Shown here: positions 52,835 through 62,387 of the stretch, one piece after another
How the letters are laid out: each line of letters starts with the position of its first letter
How positions within the stretch are numbered: the first letter of the stretch is position 1
The notes under the pieces: generated by a model
Told to the model about the DNA's origin: nothing
Databases searched by the model: none
The model's input: the letters and a program-made list of their open reading frames with translations, nothing else
Assembly (NCBI RefSeq): GCF_041346925.1
Contig: NZ_CP166840.1
Coordinates: 3,095,001 to 3,159,000 of the forward strand
Direction of reading: 5' to 3'
From: Agaribacterium sp. ZY112
GTDB taxonomy: Bacteria; Pseudomonadota; Gammaproteobacteria; Pseudomonadales; Cellvibrionaceae
Length of the DNA: 64,000 nt
Made by a program: the position numbers and the translations under genes

Positions 52835-54082
52835 TCATTCCGATTTAATATAGGCCTTAACAATCGACATGTCTTTTTCACATACACCAGCCTCTTCCGC
52901 GAACCCTTCCCACGCTTCTACAGCATTGCGAATTTCGTCAACAATATTTCTTATTGTTGTTTTCTCCAGACCGAATATTTTCCCTTGTTTTTCAGCCTCT
53001 TTAAGCAGTGGAGGATATCCTGAATAATTAAATCCGGCACAGTGGTAAGCTCCAGTCTGTACGGATGGAACCATGTCATATGCTGGTGCCAGGGCGTAAC
53101 CGTCATCAGTTAATATCATGCTGAAATTACGTTGATGGTCATCGGTATTATTAATCGCACGATTAAACAGCATCATTCTTAAAAGGGATTTTAAATCCTC
53201 TACCACGTTGACCGAGTAGCGCTGAATAAGTTGATGGATGTCGTTATATCGAAAATGCTCACCACTATCGCGCTGGGTGCCCGCCTCTTTTAATAGCGCA
53301 TTCACCGTTATAAGATGCTTTCTCCTTCCCTGAGGATCAATATCAAAGCGCTCTAAAAGCAAAACCTCCCTGCCTTTTATCCCCTCTATTATTGTTCCGG
53401 AGCCCACATTCAATCCGGCAGCTTTCGCCATCTTCAAGCAAGCGAGTTCAATACGCGCATTGTTATAGATATCTTTATTTAGTCGGTTGAATTTCGCTAA
53501 GTACTTACCCGTATCATCATAGAGCAATGCTTTGGGCCGCGCGCCACCAACACCCGTTCCTGCATTGGCAAGGTATAGCAAGTGAATTTCATCTATTTGT
53601 TCAGAGCTGAGCTCAGGTGAGTCCAAGCGCTGTGCAGCCTCCTCCGCTTTATGTAGATTTTCAATATGCGAGCCGGATTCATAGTTTGGCTTTTCCCCCT
53701 CTTCAACCCACTGTAAAGCCCCGATCCGACTGTTACCGACATACTGGAGGCTGTCTAATGCACTATGAGCGCTGATACGAGCGTGGTCACGCAAGAAGGC
53801 TAATTGAGTTATAACCTTCCTGCCCCAATCATCAGGTAGATAATCATCGAGTATGCCTGGATAAGCGCCTTTACACTTAAGCACAACGGGCTGGTCTGAT
53901 TTAGGCAGCGCAACAGGATCTAAAGAGTGAAAATGAGGGGAATCCAGGTAGCTTTGAACATAGCGAAAAGCCACCTTATCAACATGCCCCTGATCTTCGA
54001 TAATCACCGCTTCAGCGACTTTCTGCTCATGAACCAAGCTGGTATTTAAGTAGAGGTCAAAACGCTTTCTGACTTCACTCAT
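52835..54082 (-). CDS. hipA: HipA-family serine/threonine kinase toxin
   Basis: A 415-residue kinase-fold toxin. P-loop-like GVGGARPKALL, catalytic loop NNTDDHQRNFSM (Asp and Asn positions of HipA's D.H..N) and metal-binding APAYDMVPS are all present, so it should be catalytically competent. E. coli HipA phosphorylates glutamyl-tRNA synthetase and induces persistence; whether this copy has the same target is unknown. Its start overlaps the antitoxin stop by 4 bp (ATGA). Confidence 0.9.
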   Translation of the reverse strand: MSEVRKRFDLYLNTSLVHEQKVAEAVIIEDQGHVDKVAFRYVQSYLDSPHFHSLDPVALPKSDQPVVLKCKGAYPGILDDYLPDDWGRKVITQLAFLRDHARISAHSALDSLQYVGNSRIGALQWVEEGEKPNYESGSHIENLHKAEEAAQRLDSPELSSEQIDEIHLLYLANAGTGVGGARPKALLYDDTGKYLAKFNRLNKDIYNNARIELACLKMAKAAGLNVGSGTIIEGIKGREVLLLERFDIDPQGRRKHLITVNALLKEAGTQRDSGEHFRYNDIHQLIQRYSVNVVEDLKSLLRMMLFNRAINNTDDHQRNFSMILTDDGYALAPAYDMVPSVQTGAYHCAGFNYSGYPPLLKEAEKQGKIFGLEKTTIRNIVDEIRNAVEAWEGFAEEAGVCEKDMSIVKAYIKSE

Positions 54083-54321
54083 TGAAAGAAGTCCTCTTCC
54101 ATATCGAAAAGACCGTCAAAACTACTTTCGACACCTAACAACTGAGCTGCGCGATAGTACTTCTCCAAAGATACAGACAAGTCCCCTTTTTCCATTTTTT
54201 GCAGCGTTGCGCGGCTTACCCCCAAACGCACAGCAAATGCGTACATGTCGTCTTTGGGGAATACGCTTTTCCTAGCTTTTCTGAGTTTATTACCAAGTTC
54301 AGGGAGCATTCTATCGGCCAT
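54079..54321 (-). CDS. hipB: HipB-like XRE-family antitoxin
   Basis: An 80-residue helix-turn-helix protein. FAVRLGVSRATLQKMEKGD is the recognition-helix region of the XRE/Cro fold. It would bind HipA and repress its own promoter. Two inverted repeats upstream are the expected operators. The C-terminus FDMEEDFFQ is acidic and may be the flexible tail that contacts HipA. Confidence 0.9.
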   Translation of the reverse strand: MADRMLPELGNKLRKARKSVFPKDDMYAFAVRLGVSRATLQKMEKGDLSVSLEKYYRAAQLLGVESSFDGLFDMEEDFFQ

Positions 54322-54366
54322 TCACGTCATCAAAGGAGCCAAAAGAAGATAGCACAGAACGAATAA

Positions 54367-54388
54367 AAATACCATTATATTGGTATTT
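54367..54388. promoter_or_regulatory. hipBA operator O1
   Basis: Arms AAATACCA and TGGTATTT are a perfect 8-bp inverted repeat around a 6-nt A/T centre, 46 bp upstream of hipB. The architecture resembles HipB operators (TATCC-N8-GGATA in E. coli) with a different core. Confidence 0.75.
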
Positions 54389-54407
54389 GACCAGAATAAA
54401 GAGAGAA

Positions 54408-54427
54408 AATACTTATATATTGGTATT
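54408..54427. promoter_or_regulatory. hipBA operator O2
   Basis: AATAC and GTATT arms (imperfectly extended by A/T pairs and TTGG on one side) repeat the O1 pattern 40 bp further upstream, about four helical turns, suitable for cooperative HipB binding. Confidence 0.55.
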
Positions 54428-54690
54428 ATGAATCTTCCCGAATAACTCAAAAGATAACAAACCGAAAAGTTGGCACCTGGCATTTTAGTTCTTAATTTCG
54501 ACGCTTTGCTCGCGAAGATTCTACATTTTCTGGAACGTTAAAAGCGCTACCATTTTTGGAGCGAACCTTACGCGCATATAATTTTCGACAATGTGTTGTC
54601 ATTACCCCGCCTAACCTGGAGGCTAGATGTGGCCTGGCTTCGGAGCAACTCGCTGAAATAATGAGAGGCGCACTAAAATGCGTGTAATGA

Positions 54691-55050
54691 GGCCTTGGTG
54701 AATTCAAACCACTAAGACTGCCTGAACCCTATGAGCGCCCGTTCCCCCGCGGGTATCACTACACTCATTGCTAATACTTCTTTGGATGCAATGAGTGAAC
54801 CTCTGGTTCAAGCCTACGGAGCTTAAATTGGACTTATAGCGAGCGAATAGACTTACTGACAGGGAGAGAATAGTGGTGCCCGGGGCCTTGGTAAATTAAA
54901 CCAGCCTTTGGGCTGCTTTAACCCCTTCAGGGCTTCGCTACGCTCGTTTCTAATTACTTCTATTGCCGCAATTAGTGAACCTCCGGTTCAAGTCCTAAGC
55001 GGATTCTATTTGTAATCAGCGGTACTTGAAATAAGGGGGATTCTATAAGA
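54691..55050 (-). repeat. Two degenerate repeats derived from the tRNA-Leu 3' end and spacer
   Basis: Two units (starting near 54691 and 54874) share CCTTGG(T)(G/A)AATT, a CTAAT-CTTCT block and GTGAACCTC(C/T)GGTTCAAG. The second begins with TGGTGCCCGGGGCC, an exact 14-nt copy of the tRNA-Leu 3' end at 55056-55069. Spacing between units is about 185-190 bp, the same as from unit 2 to the tRNA gene, so these look like decayed tandem duplications of a tRNA and its spacer. Confidence 0.65.
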
Positions 55051-55055
55051 AGTGA

Positions 55056-55142
55056 TGGTGCCCGGGGCCGGACTTGAACCGGCACGATATTGCTATCGGG
55101 AGATTTTAAGTCTCCTGTGTCTACCAATTCCACCACCCGGGC
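55056..55142 (-). tRNA. tRNA-Leu (anticodon TAA)
   Basis: 87 nt including an encoded CCA. A 7-bp acceptor stem (GCCCGGG/CCCGGGC), anticodon loop with TAA (ACTTAAAAT), a long class II variable arm and a T-arm with GTTCAAGTC. Follows tRNA-Cys, as leuZ follows cysT in E. coli. Confidence 0.95.
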
Positions 55143-55245
55143 ATAACGAGAAGTATTTTTTTAACGTGAACCTTGGTAGCTCACGGAAGCAGCTTTGTAG
55201 CTCTTCGTGTTTTTGATTTTACCGCATTTGCGATTGAATCAAAAG

Positions 55246-55319
55246 TGGAGGCGCGAGCCGGAGTCGAACCGGCCTACGTGGATTTGCAATCCAGTGCATA
55301 ACCGCTTTGCTATCGCGCC
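55246..55319 (-). tRNA. tRNA-Cys (anticodon GCA)
   Basis: 74 nt including CCA. Acceptor stem GGCGCGA/TCGCGCC, anticodon arm TGGATTGCAAATCCA with GCA, T-arm GGTTCGACTCC. Closely similar to E. coli cysT; same relative position downstream of pgsA. Confidence 0.96.
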
Positions 55320-55393
55320 TAATCTGTTAGCAAATCAAGTTAGGAGTTCTAGCGGAGTCCGCCGTGCTGGATTGCAAATTGCAATTCAGTGCA

Positions 55394-55706
55394 CTCTTTA
55401 CCTTTGCCGCTTCGCGGCAGTCGCCCTATCGGGCTCGGCGCTTTGCTAATACACCGTTCAAGCCTAGCTTGTGAACTTATCACTCGAAAGCCGATAACAA
55501 CGTTAGCAGTGGCTCTCTACCTTTCCGCCTTCGGCGGGTTCGCCCTTTCGGGCTCGGCGCTTTGCTAATACTACCTGCATTACACCTAATTTTTTGAAGA
55601 TAAATCCCTTCGGGGCTAGGTCAACTATCTAGAACAAACTAACAGCTAAGCGGTTTGTTCTGAAGGCCTTCACCTTTGCCGTATCGCCCTTTCAGGCTTA
55701 TTTCAA
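55394..55706 (-). repeat. REP-like double-hairpin repeats between pgsA and tRNA-Cys
   Basis: Two full copies (55394-55452 and 55513-55571) and a partial one (about 55668-55706). Each full copy has a 5-bp hairpin with TTC loop followed by GCCC-(TATC or TTTC)-GGGC and the shared tail TCGGCGCTTTGCTAATAC. The first stem is GCCGC/GCGGC in one copy and CCGCC/GGCGG in the other: compensatory changes keep pairing. The tail resembles tRNA-Cys D-arm sequence. No tRNA-Gly gene is found here, although E. coli has glyW at this position. Confidence 0.65.
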
Positions 55707-55753
55707 GACATGCTTGAAAGGCTGCGCATTCTAGCCAAGTTGAGGGGCTCTGC

Positions 55754-56335
55754 CTAGTCCTCTTTTGCAGTTTTTGCAGTTTTTCCGCTTAAGCTAGGCC
55801 AAGCGGCTTTTAAATAAACAATCATTGACCAAAGAGTGAGCACTGCAGCACCATAAACAGTAATTAAGCCAATTTCATGCAAATAATAAGGGCTGCCATC
55901 AGGAAACGCTAAGAGCACTAAAATCGCAATAATTTGTAAGGTGGTTTTTAATTTGCCTATAAAAGAAACAGCCACTGCACCACGAGCACCTAGCTCGGCC
56001 ATCCACTCTCTTAAGGCGCTAATGACAATTTCACGACTAATAATGACCACGGCAGGCAAGGTAAACCAGATATTGCCGTTTTGTTCTATTAACAATGCCA
56101 GTGCAACAGCAACAATAAGTTTATCGGCGACTGGGTCTAAGAAGGCACCAAAAGGCGTGCTCTGGTTGTATTTTCTGGCGTAATAGCCATCTAGTGCATC
56201 GGTAATACCAGCCAAACCAAATAGGGCCGCACATATAAGGTGGCGCCACTGTAGATCGGTATAAAACACCAAAACAAGTAAAGGGATGACTAATACCCTA
56301 AACATGGTGAGCTGATTCGGTACAGTTAAAAGCAT
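55754..56335 (-). CDS. pgsA: Phosphatidylglycerophosphate synthase
   Basis: A 193-residue membrane enzyme making phosphatidylglycerol phosphate from CDP-diacylglycerol and glycerol-3-phosphate. The CDP-alcohol phosphotransferase signature D..DG..AR........G...D...D is complete in DALDGYYARKYNQSTPFGAF followed by LDPVADK. Four or five TM segments, standard length. Downstream of uvrC in the conserved gacA-uvrC-pgsA-tRNA order. Confidence 0.95.
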   Translation of the reverse strand: MLLTVPNQLTMFRVLVIPLLVLVFYTDLQWRHLICAALFGLAGITDALDGYYARKYNQSTPFGAFLDPVADKLIVAVALALLIEQNGNIWFTLPAVVIISREIVISALREWMAELGARGAVAVSFIGKLKTTLQIIAILVLLAFPDGSPYYLHEIGLITVYGAAVLTLWSMIVYLKAAWPSLSGKTAKTAKED

Positions 56336-56368
56336 AACGAGAACATCTAGGAAAACGAGGTCTGCACC

Positions 56369-58201
56369 CTACTCGCTGTGTAGTGCGCTGTAAACCTCCT
56401 CGGCCAATTTTTTGCTGATCCCGGGCACCTTTGCCAATTCAACTTGACTGGCTTTAAGAACTTCGCTTAAACCACCAAAATGAACCAGCAGTGCTTTTCG
56501 CCGTGAAGCCCCTACTCCTGAGATATCTTCTAAGCGGGAACGACGGCGTTTTTTATCACGGGCCTGAACATGGCTACTCACAGCAAAGCGATGAGCTTCA
56601 TCACGTATATGCTGCACAAGATGAAGGCCTGCATGGTCACCGGGTAAATCCAACTCGCGCCCATCAATAAAGTGTAAAATTTCCAAACCTGCTTTACGTG
56701 AAGGGCCTTTGGCTACCCCGACTAGCAGTATGCTGCTAATACCCAGCTCGGCGAGTACATCTCGTGCTTGGCTTAACTGCCCTTTACCACCATCGATAAA
56801 GAGGATGTCGGGCATCTGTTTGTCTTCTTTCTGCAAGCGGCTATAACGGCGCGTTAACGCTTGTTGCATTGCGGCGTAGTCATCGCCTGCTTGAATGCCT
56901 TCGATGCTGAAACGACGATAGTCACTTTTACGCGGGCCTTGAGCATCAAAGACCACACACGAAGCGGTAGTCGATTCCCCCGAGCTATGGCTGATATCAA
57001 AGCACTCCATGCGCTGAGGCGGCTCATCCAAGCCTAAGGCATCAACCAGTGCTTGGTAACGTTTGCTCAAGGTCATCTGGCTACTGAGTTTTTGTCTTAA
57101 GTTCTGCTTTGCCGCCTCCAAAGCCATTGCCAGCCATTTTGCTTTATAGGTGCGAACCGTTGTGCTGAATTTAATATTGGCACCACGCACTTTGGCGATG
57201 GCTTCTATTAATGCCTCTGGCGCATCTAGCTCATGGCTCAACACCAATTCGTGAGGAATATCCAAGCTGTTTTCACTGAGGTATTTATGGCTTAAAAAGC
57301 TATCCATCACCTCAGCTTCATCACAGTCGAGTTTGTCGCTTGGGTAATAACTGCGGCTGCCAATAATTCGGCCGCTGCGAACATAAATCACGTGCACACA
57401 GCTGACGGCGTTTTCACGCCAGCACGCAACAACATCCATATTGCCCATACCGGCTTCAATACTCGATTCAGCTTGAATCTGCTGCAGCGCCGAAAGCCTA
57501 TCTCGAAACTCGGCCGCCTGTTCGTATTCAAAGTGCGTAGCGGCTTCGTGCATTTTGTCGCTAAGCAACTGTTTAAGTTGATCGTTCTTGCCTTCAAGAA
57601 ACAACCGAGTTTCGTTCAGGTCATCGTCATACTGTTCTTTATCGACCATATTCACACAGGGGCCAGAACAGCGATTAATCTGATACATCAAACATGGGCG
57701 TGAACGGTTGCGATAAGTAGCATCTTCACACTGTCTAACCTTAAAAGTTTTTTGCAGAAAATTTAGGCTTTCACGCACTGCCGAGGCATTGGGGAAAGGC
57801 CCAAAGTACTGACCTTTACGCTTCTTTGCTCCTCGGTGATAGGCCAAGCGTGGAAATGCTTCACCACTGCTTATAAAGATGTATGGGTAGCTTTTGTCAT
57901 CTCTAAGTAGAATGTTAAATGGCGGCTTCTGCGACTTAATCAAATTATGCTCAAGCACTAAGGCTTCAGCTTCGCTTGGTGCAACTGTAATTTGAATGCT
58001 GGCTATGCGTTTAACTAAGGCTTGAGTTTTAGGCGGCAGGCCTTTCTTTTGAAAGTAGCTACTAACACGTTTTTTTAGATTTTTTGCCTTTCCAACATAC
58101 AGAATAGAAGCATCAGTGTCGTACATTTGGTAAACACCGGGCTGAACGGTCAGTGTTTTGAGAAAGTTTTGATAATCAAAACGAGGCGTTTCTGCCGACA
58201 T
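56369..58201 (-). CDS. uvrC: Excinuclease ABC subunit C
   Basis: A 610-residue nucleotide excision repair nuclease making both incisions around DNA damage bound by UvrAB. GIY-YIG domain at the N-terminus (GVYQMYDTDASILYVGKAKN), UvrB-binding UVR motif (FEYEQAAEFRDRLSALQ), RNase H-like C-terminal nuclease (CFDISHSSGE; FIDGGKGQL) and terminal HhH pair (LEDISGVGASRRKALL, KVPGISKKLAEEV). Full length, all domains intact. Confidence 0.97.
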   Translation of the reverse strand: MSAETPRFDYQNFLKTLTVQPGVYQMYDTDASILYVGKAKNLKKRVSSYFQKKGLPPKTQALVKRIASIQITVAPSEAEALVLEHNLIKSQKPPFNILLRDDKSYPYIFISSGEAFPRLAYHRGAKKRKGQYFGPFPNASAVRESLNFLQKTFKVRQCEDATYRNRSRPCLMYQINRCSGPCVNMVDKEQYDDDLNETRLFLEGKNDQLKQLLSDKMHEAATHFEYEQAAEFRDRLSALQQIQAESSIEAGMGNMDVVACWRENAVSCVHVIYVRSGRIIGSRSYYPSDKLDCDEAEVMDSFLSHKYLSENSLDIPHELVLSHELDAPEALIEAIAKVRGANIKFSTTVRTYKAKWLAMALEAAKQNLRQKLSSQMTLSKRYQALVDALGLDEPPQRMECFDISHSSGESTTASCVVFDAQGPRKSDYRRFSIEGIQAGDDYAAMQQALTRRYSRLQKEDKQMPDILFIDGGKGQLSQARDVLAELGISSILLVGVAKGPSRKAGLEILHFIDGRELDLPGDHAGLHLVQHIRDEAHRFAVSSHVQARDKKRRRSRLEDISGVGASRRKALLVHFGGLSEVLKASQVELAKVPGISKKLAEEVYSALHSE

Positions 58202-58274
58202 ACAATCAAACTATTCCTAAATTTATTGTGCTTTAACGAATGGGCTACGCTGTAAGAGCAAACAAAGCGGAGTG

Positions 58275-58916
58275 TTAATTCGGGTCAAGCAGCTTGTATT
58301 TAATCGCTAACAGAGCCAACTCCACGTCGGAATTGATCTCGAGCTTTTCAAAAATACGGTAACGATAGCTATTCACTGTTTTGGGGCTGATACAAAACGA
58401 GTCAGCAATATCACCTACTTTTTGCCCACTGGAAATCATCACTGCGGTTTGCAGTTCACGCTCAGAAAGCTCAGCAAAGGGGTTTTCATCACCGGCACCG
58501 TAACTTTTTAAAGCCAGCATCTGCGCCACATCGCCGCTCATATAGCGGCCACCTTGCAACACTTTTTGAATGCCTAAAACAATGTCATTGAAGCCTGCTT
58601 CTTTGGTGACATAACCTGCGGCACCCGCTTTAAATAGGCGATCTGCATACATGTCATCTTGCACGCCAGTTACAGCAATAACTTTAGTTCGCTCTTGAAT
58701 AGAGAGAATGCGTCGAGTGGCTTCTAAACCACCGATACCGGGCATTTTCACATCCATTAATACCACGGAGGGAGAAAAGTCGCGCACTGCCTGTATGGCT
58801 TCTTCGCCAGTCTTGGCTTCGGCAACCACTTCGAAATTATCAACATCTTCTAGCATGCGCACAATCCCCATGCGCACGAGGTCATGATCGTCTGCAACGA
58901 CTATCGTAGTTGGCAT
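58275..58916 (-). CDS. gacA: Response regulator GacA/UvrY
   Basis: A 213-residue NarL-family regulator. Receiver domain with DDHD near the N-terminus, phosphoacceptor Asp in VVLMDVKMPG and the conserved Lys in GYVTKEAG; C-terminal LuxR-type HTH (LSERELQTAVMISSGQKVGD; SPKTVNSYRYRIFEKL). With uvrC downstream this is the GacA/UvrY arrangement. It would act with a GacS/BarA kinase (not in the window) to control small Rsm/Csr RNAs governing exoenzymes and secondary metabolism. Confidence 0.95.
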   Translation of the reverse strand: MPTTIVVADDHDLVRMGIVRMLEDVDNFEVVAEAKTGEEAIQAVRDFSPSVVLMDVKMPGIGGLEATRRILSIQERTKVIAVTGVQDDMYADRLFKAGAAGYVTKEAGFNDIVLGIQKVLQGGRYMSGDVAQMLALKSYGAGDENPFAELSERELQTAVMISSGQKVGDIADSFCISPKTVNSYRYRIFEKLEINSDVELALLAIKYKLLDPN

Positions 58917-59067
58917 TACCTTCTCGCTGTTTTTTTTATACTAGACCAGCTTCGCGCTTCGACTGCGCGCCTTTGCCATCCTTGCAAAACAGCTAGTGAA
59001 GGCGCCAATGTATCATTTTGAAGCTTTGACGGCTAGATAGCCCAAAGCCAAAAAGTACTTCTTAGCA

Positions 59068-60108
59068 TTAGAGTTTGATCCGCTTCAGAAGCTGAGGCTC
59101 ACGCTCTAACTCAACGTCAAACATCGCCTGAATATCCGTACTCACTTGGGTGGCACAGGCAAGCACCGCCGCTAAGGTTTGCCGCTTGGGGTTACTTAGT
59201 ACCAAGGCTTGTTGATCATGCATACGTACACCACCGTATTCACGACCTTTCCAACCTGCTTTATCAATCAACCAGCCAGCTGCAAGCTTAAACCTGCCAT
59301 CTTCTAAGGCATAACTGACCAAATCGGGCCATTTATTGATAAGACGCTGCTGAGTTTTTGCATCAACAACAGGGTTTTTAAAAAAACTGCCCAAGTTGGG
59401 AATCATTTCAGGGGCTGGTAGCTTAGAGTTGCGCACAGCTATTACCGCATGAGCAATATCGGTTGCACTTATATCGGCCCCACTTTCTTTAAGAGGGGCA
59501 AGATAGTCAGCCAAGGCTGGATAATGCAGGCTTAAGCTGTGTGTGTTCGGCAGAAAAAAATCGACGGCGCTAATAAGATAACGCGCCTGATCTTGCTGTT
59601 TAAATACGCTGTCACGATAGTCAAAAGCGCACTGTTTAGCGCTTAGCTCAAAGCGGGAACCATCAAGCAGATCAAAACCGTGAACGCTCGAAATCAGATC
59701 CCCCACCTCAACACCATAAGCGCCAATGTTTTGAATCGGCGCAGCGCCAACGGTTCCGGGGATTAAGCTCAAATTTTCTAAACCCGGCCAACCTTGCTCC
59801 AAGGTCCATAAAACAAACTCATGCCAAGACTCACCAGCGGCTGCACGTATTAACTTGCCTTGCTCATTTTCATCAAGCAGCTTGCGCCCTTGCAACTCGA
59901 GCTTAATCACTAAAGCATCGATATGATCTTCAAGCAGAGCATTGCTACCACCACCTAGCAGAGACACTTCAATGCCCCGCTCTTTAGCCCAAGCAAGTGC
60001 ATCAAGTACATCTTGTTCAGTCTGGCAGCGACAAAAATAAGCGGCTGTGGATGGCAGCGCTAAGCAGCTATAGGGCTGCAAAGATACGTTTTGTTCAATA
60101 CAGGGCAT
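59068..60108 (-). CDS. murB: UDP-N-acetylenolpyruvoylglucosamine reductase
   Basis: A 346-residue FAD enzyme for the second step of UDP-MurNAc synthesis. FAD-binding LGGGSNALLEDH, NLSLIPGTVGAAPIQNIGAYG, the YRDSVFK active-site segment and LGSFFKNPVV are present; the length is that of type I MurB (E. coli-like). The start overlaps the stop of the phosphatase gene by one base. Confidence 0.96.
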   Translation of the reverse strand: MPCIEQNVSLQPYSCLALPSTAAYFCRCQTEQDVLDALAWAKERGIEVSLLGGGSNALLEDHIDALVIKLELQGRKLLDENEQGKLIRAAAGESWHEFVLWTLEQGWPGLENLSLIPGTVGAAPIQNIGAYGVEVGDLISSVHGFDLLDGSRFELSAKQCAFDYRDSVFKQQDQARYLISAVDFFLPNTHSLSLHYPALADYLAPLKESGADISATDIAHAVIAVRNSKLPAPEMIPNLGSFFKNPVVDAKTQQRLINKWPDLVSYALEDGRFKLAAGWLIDKAGWKGREYGGVRMHDQQALVLSNPKRQTLAAVLACATQVSTDIQAMFDVELEREPQLLKRIKL

Positions 60109-60590
60109 TAAGAGCCAGCCTTAAGCCGCTTTTGAATATCCAGCAATAAGCCCTGCGAGGCATCTTCAATTAAATCCAAAACCAAGGCAAACCCCTGATC
60201 ACCACCGTAATATGGGTCTGGTACTTCGCGGTAGGCATCCTGCTTGGAGAAATCTAAAAACAGATGCAAGCGAGAGAGATACTGCGAAGGCGCTATAGCG
60301 GCTAGATCATCAAAATTGCTCTGATCCATTGCTAATACATAATCAAAGGCTTCAAAGTCGTCACTAATTGCTTGGCGCCCACGTAAAGCAGAAAGGTCAT
60401 AGTGGCGTGATTTACCCGCTTGAATCGCTCTGGGGTCTGGCGCTTTACCCACATGCCAATTAGAGGTTCCGGCACTGTCTATATCTATAAGCTTGCTTAA
60501 ACCTGCCTTTTCAACCTCTGCACGAAACACCGCTTCGGCTGTTGGTGAGCGACAAATATTACCTAAACAAACAAAAAGGACTCGTATCAC
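60108..60590 (-). CDS. Low-molecular-weight protein tyrosine phosphatase
   Basis: A 160-residue phosphatase with the P-loop [16 protein letters not shown] (C-x5-R) at the N-terminus and the general acid loop [10 protein letters not shown] near residue 128. Conserved neighbour of kdsB and murB in Pseudomonas-type genomes. Overlaps kdsB by 4 bp. Substrate here unknown. Confidence 0.94.
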   Translation of the reverse strand: MIRVLFVCLGNICRSPTAEAVFRAEVEKAGLSKLIDIDSAGTSNWHVGKAPDPRAIQAGKSRHYDLSALRGRQAISDDFEAFDYVLAMDQSNFDDLAAIAPSQYLSRLHLFLDFSKQDAYREVPDPYYGGDQGFALVLDLIEDASQGLLLDIQKRLKAGS

Positions 60591-61372
60591 GACGACTCTC
60601 CTTGTAATAACAAACGCACCGCCTCTAAGTCAGCTTGCGTATCAATACCACCTGGTACATCTTCACAAGCTTCGGCCACATGAATGCGATGGCCCTGATG
60701 CAAAATACGTAATTGCTCGAGCTTTTCTATATGCTCCAGCGGGCTTTGAGGCCACTGCACAAAATCCTTAAGTAGTTTTACACGGTAGGCATAAATACCA
60801 ACGTGTTTGTAGGCTGGCTGCTCGGCTAAAAAAGCCTGCAAGGCCTGCGTCGCTTCAACCCCCTCGGCCAGTACATCTCTATTCCACGGCATAGGCGCAC
60901 GTGAGAAATACAAAGCCAAGCCCTGTTGATCACTTACCACTTTCACCGCATTTGGGTTTAGGTACAGCCCTGCATCCTTAATAGCTTCACTGATAGTCGC
61001 GCAGCTGGCCTTGCCATTAGCCGCTAAATTAGCTGCTACTTGATCAATCACCGCAGGGGGAATTAATGGCTCATCTCCCTGAACATTAACAACGATCTCA
61101 TCATCAGCTAAGCCGAGTTTGCTCACCACTTCGGCCAGCCTATCGGTGCCACTTTCATGGTCGGCGCGGGTCATACACACCTGCGCACCAAAAGCCTGAG
61201 CAGTAGCGTCGATCTCATGGTGATCTGTAGCTATGACAACGCGCTCGGCAGAGCTGAGCTTGGCTTGCTCCCAAACACGCTGAATCATCGGCTTGCCAGC
61301 GATATCTTGTAAAGGCTTACCAGGCAGGCGTGTAGAGGCATAACGGGCAGGGATAATAATGCTAAATTTCAT
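60587..61372 (-). CDS. kdsB: 3-deoxy-manno-octulosonate cytidylyltransferase
   Basis: About 261 residues from ATG 61372 (a GTG at 61384 would add four). Activates Kdo with CTP for lipopolysaccharide core synthesis. [38 protein letters not shown] and HVGIYAYR are family motifs; full length. Its start lies inside the end of lpxK, indicating coupled translation. The small ycaR gene often found between lpxK and kdsB is absent. Confidence 0.96.
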   Translation of the reverse strand: MKFSIIIPARYASTRLPGKPLQDIAGKPMIQRVWEQAKLSSAERVVIATDHHEIDATAQAFGAQVCMTRADHESGTDRLAEVVSKLGLADDEIVVNVQGDEPLIPPAVIDQVAANLAANGKASCATISEAIKDAGLYLNPNAVKVVSDQQGLALYFSRAPMPWNRDVLAEGVEATQALQAFLAEQPAYKHVGIYAYRVKLLKDFVQWPQSPLEHIEKLEQLRILHQGHRIHVAEACEDVPGGIDTQADLEAVRLLLQGESS

Positions 61373-62384
61373 GATTAAGGGCACTTAATTTATCGGTAAA
61401 CGCGTTATAAAACGCATCAGAAAGCTCGACTTGTAATTCTAAATACCAAATATCGGCTTCACTAAATTCTCGACACTTCACCGCATCTTTAGCGGTAACA
61501 ATATAGGTCGATCCCGCTGTAAATTCGCAGGCTTTATAACGGTAATGATCGGCTTTTGGCCGCGCTTCAAACTGCAAGCCCAAAGCCGTAAGCTCTGAGA
61601 AAAAACGTTCAGGCTGAGCAATGCCTGCATACGCTATGTAATTGTGCTCGCGGCCATCGTCGCTATCAATGCCTTCAGCTAAAGAGCGCCGCTCTGCTGT
61701 GTGAACATGCACCCAAGAAGCCAGATGGCTTTGATAGGCATAGCTAGGTGTCGTTGTATGTAAAGCCTTAGCGCTGCGGTTAAAAACAAAATCAACACTG
61801 TCTAAGCGCGAAGCGGGTTCTCGTAAAGGCCCTACTGGTAATAAGTGGCCATTACCTAAACCTTGGGAGCCCACAATAGCAATTTCGATGTCACGAGCCA
61901 TAGCGTAATGCTGTAAGCCGTCGTCACTGAGAATCACATCCGCGTCGCCATGAGCTATAACAGCCGCGACCGCTTTATTGCGCTCGGCCGCAACCCAAAG
62001 TTCACAAGCGGTTGCAAGGAATACCTCTAAGGGCTCGTCACCCACCTCTTCGGCTTTACTCTCTGCTTCTACTTTTAGACAGTCCTCGGTGTCGCGACCA
62101 TAACCGCGAGACACCACCGCTACCTTGTAGTTTTGCTGCTGTAAGCGACGTACCAAAGCGATGATAAACGGCGTTTTACCGGTGCCGCCAACACTGATAT
62201 TACCTACCACGACCAGCGGCAAGCGCTTATTGCTTTGCTCATTGAGCTTATGGTGTTGAGCTAGCAGTTTTTCTCGTCGCTTGCTACTGAGCTGCTTAAA
62301 CAGCAGCTCTAGAGGGTAAAGGCAGGAAAGTGGCCCCGGGCTTTCGGCGTACCAGTGCTTTTCAAAAAAAGCCGCCAAAGACAT
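61362..62384 (-). CDS. lpxK: Tetraacyldisaccharide 4'-kinase
   Basis: A 340-residue membrane-associated kinase that phosphorylates the lipid A disaccharide. Walker [25 protein letters not shown], and [17 protein letters not shown] with the catalytic Asp region. An N-terminal hydrophobic helix ([12 protein letters not shown]) contacts the membrane. Three bases after exbD; in the conserved comEC-exbBD-lpxK-kdsB order. Confidence 0.96.
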   Translation of the reverse strand: MSLAAFFEKHWYAESPGPLSCLYPLELLFKQLSSKRREKLLAQHHKLNEQSNKRLPLVVVGNISVGGTGKTPFIIALVRRLQQQNYKVAVVSRGYGRDTEDCLKVEAESKAEEVGDEPLEVFLATACELWVAAERNKAVAAVIAHGDADVILSDDGLQHYAMARDIEIAIVGSQGLGNGHLLPVGPLREPASRLDSVDFVFNRSAKALHTTTPSYAYQSHLASWVHVHTAERRSLAEGIDSDDGREHNYIAYAGIAQPERFFSELTALGLQFEARPKADHYRYKACEFTAGSTYIVTAKDAVKCREFSEADIWYLELQVELSDAFYNAFTDKLSALNHEI

Positions 62385-62387
62385 AAA

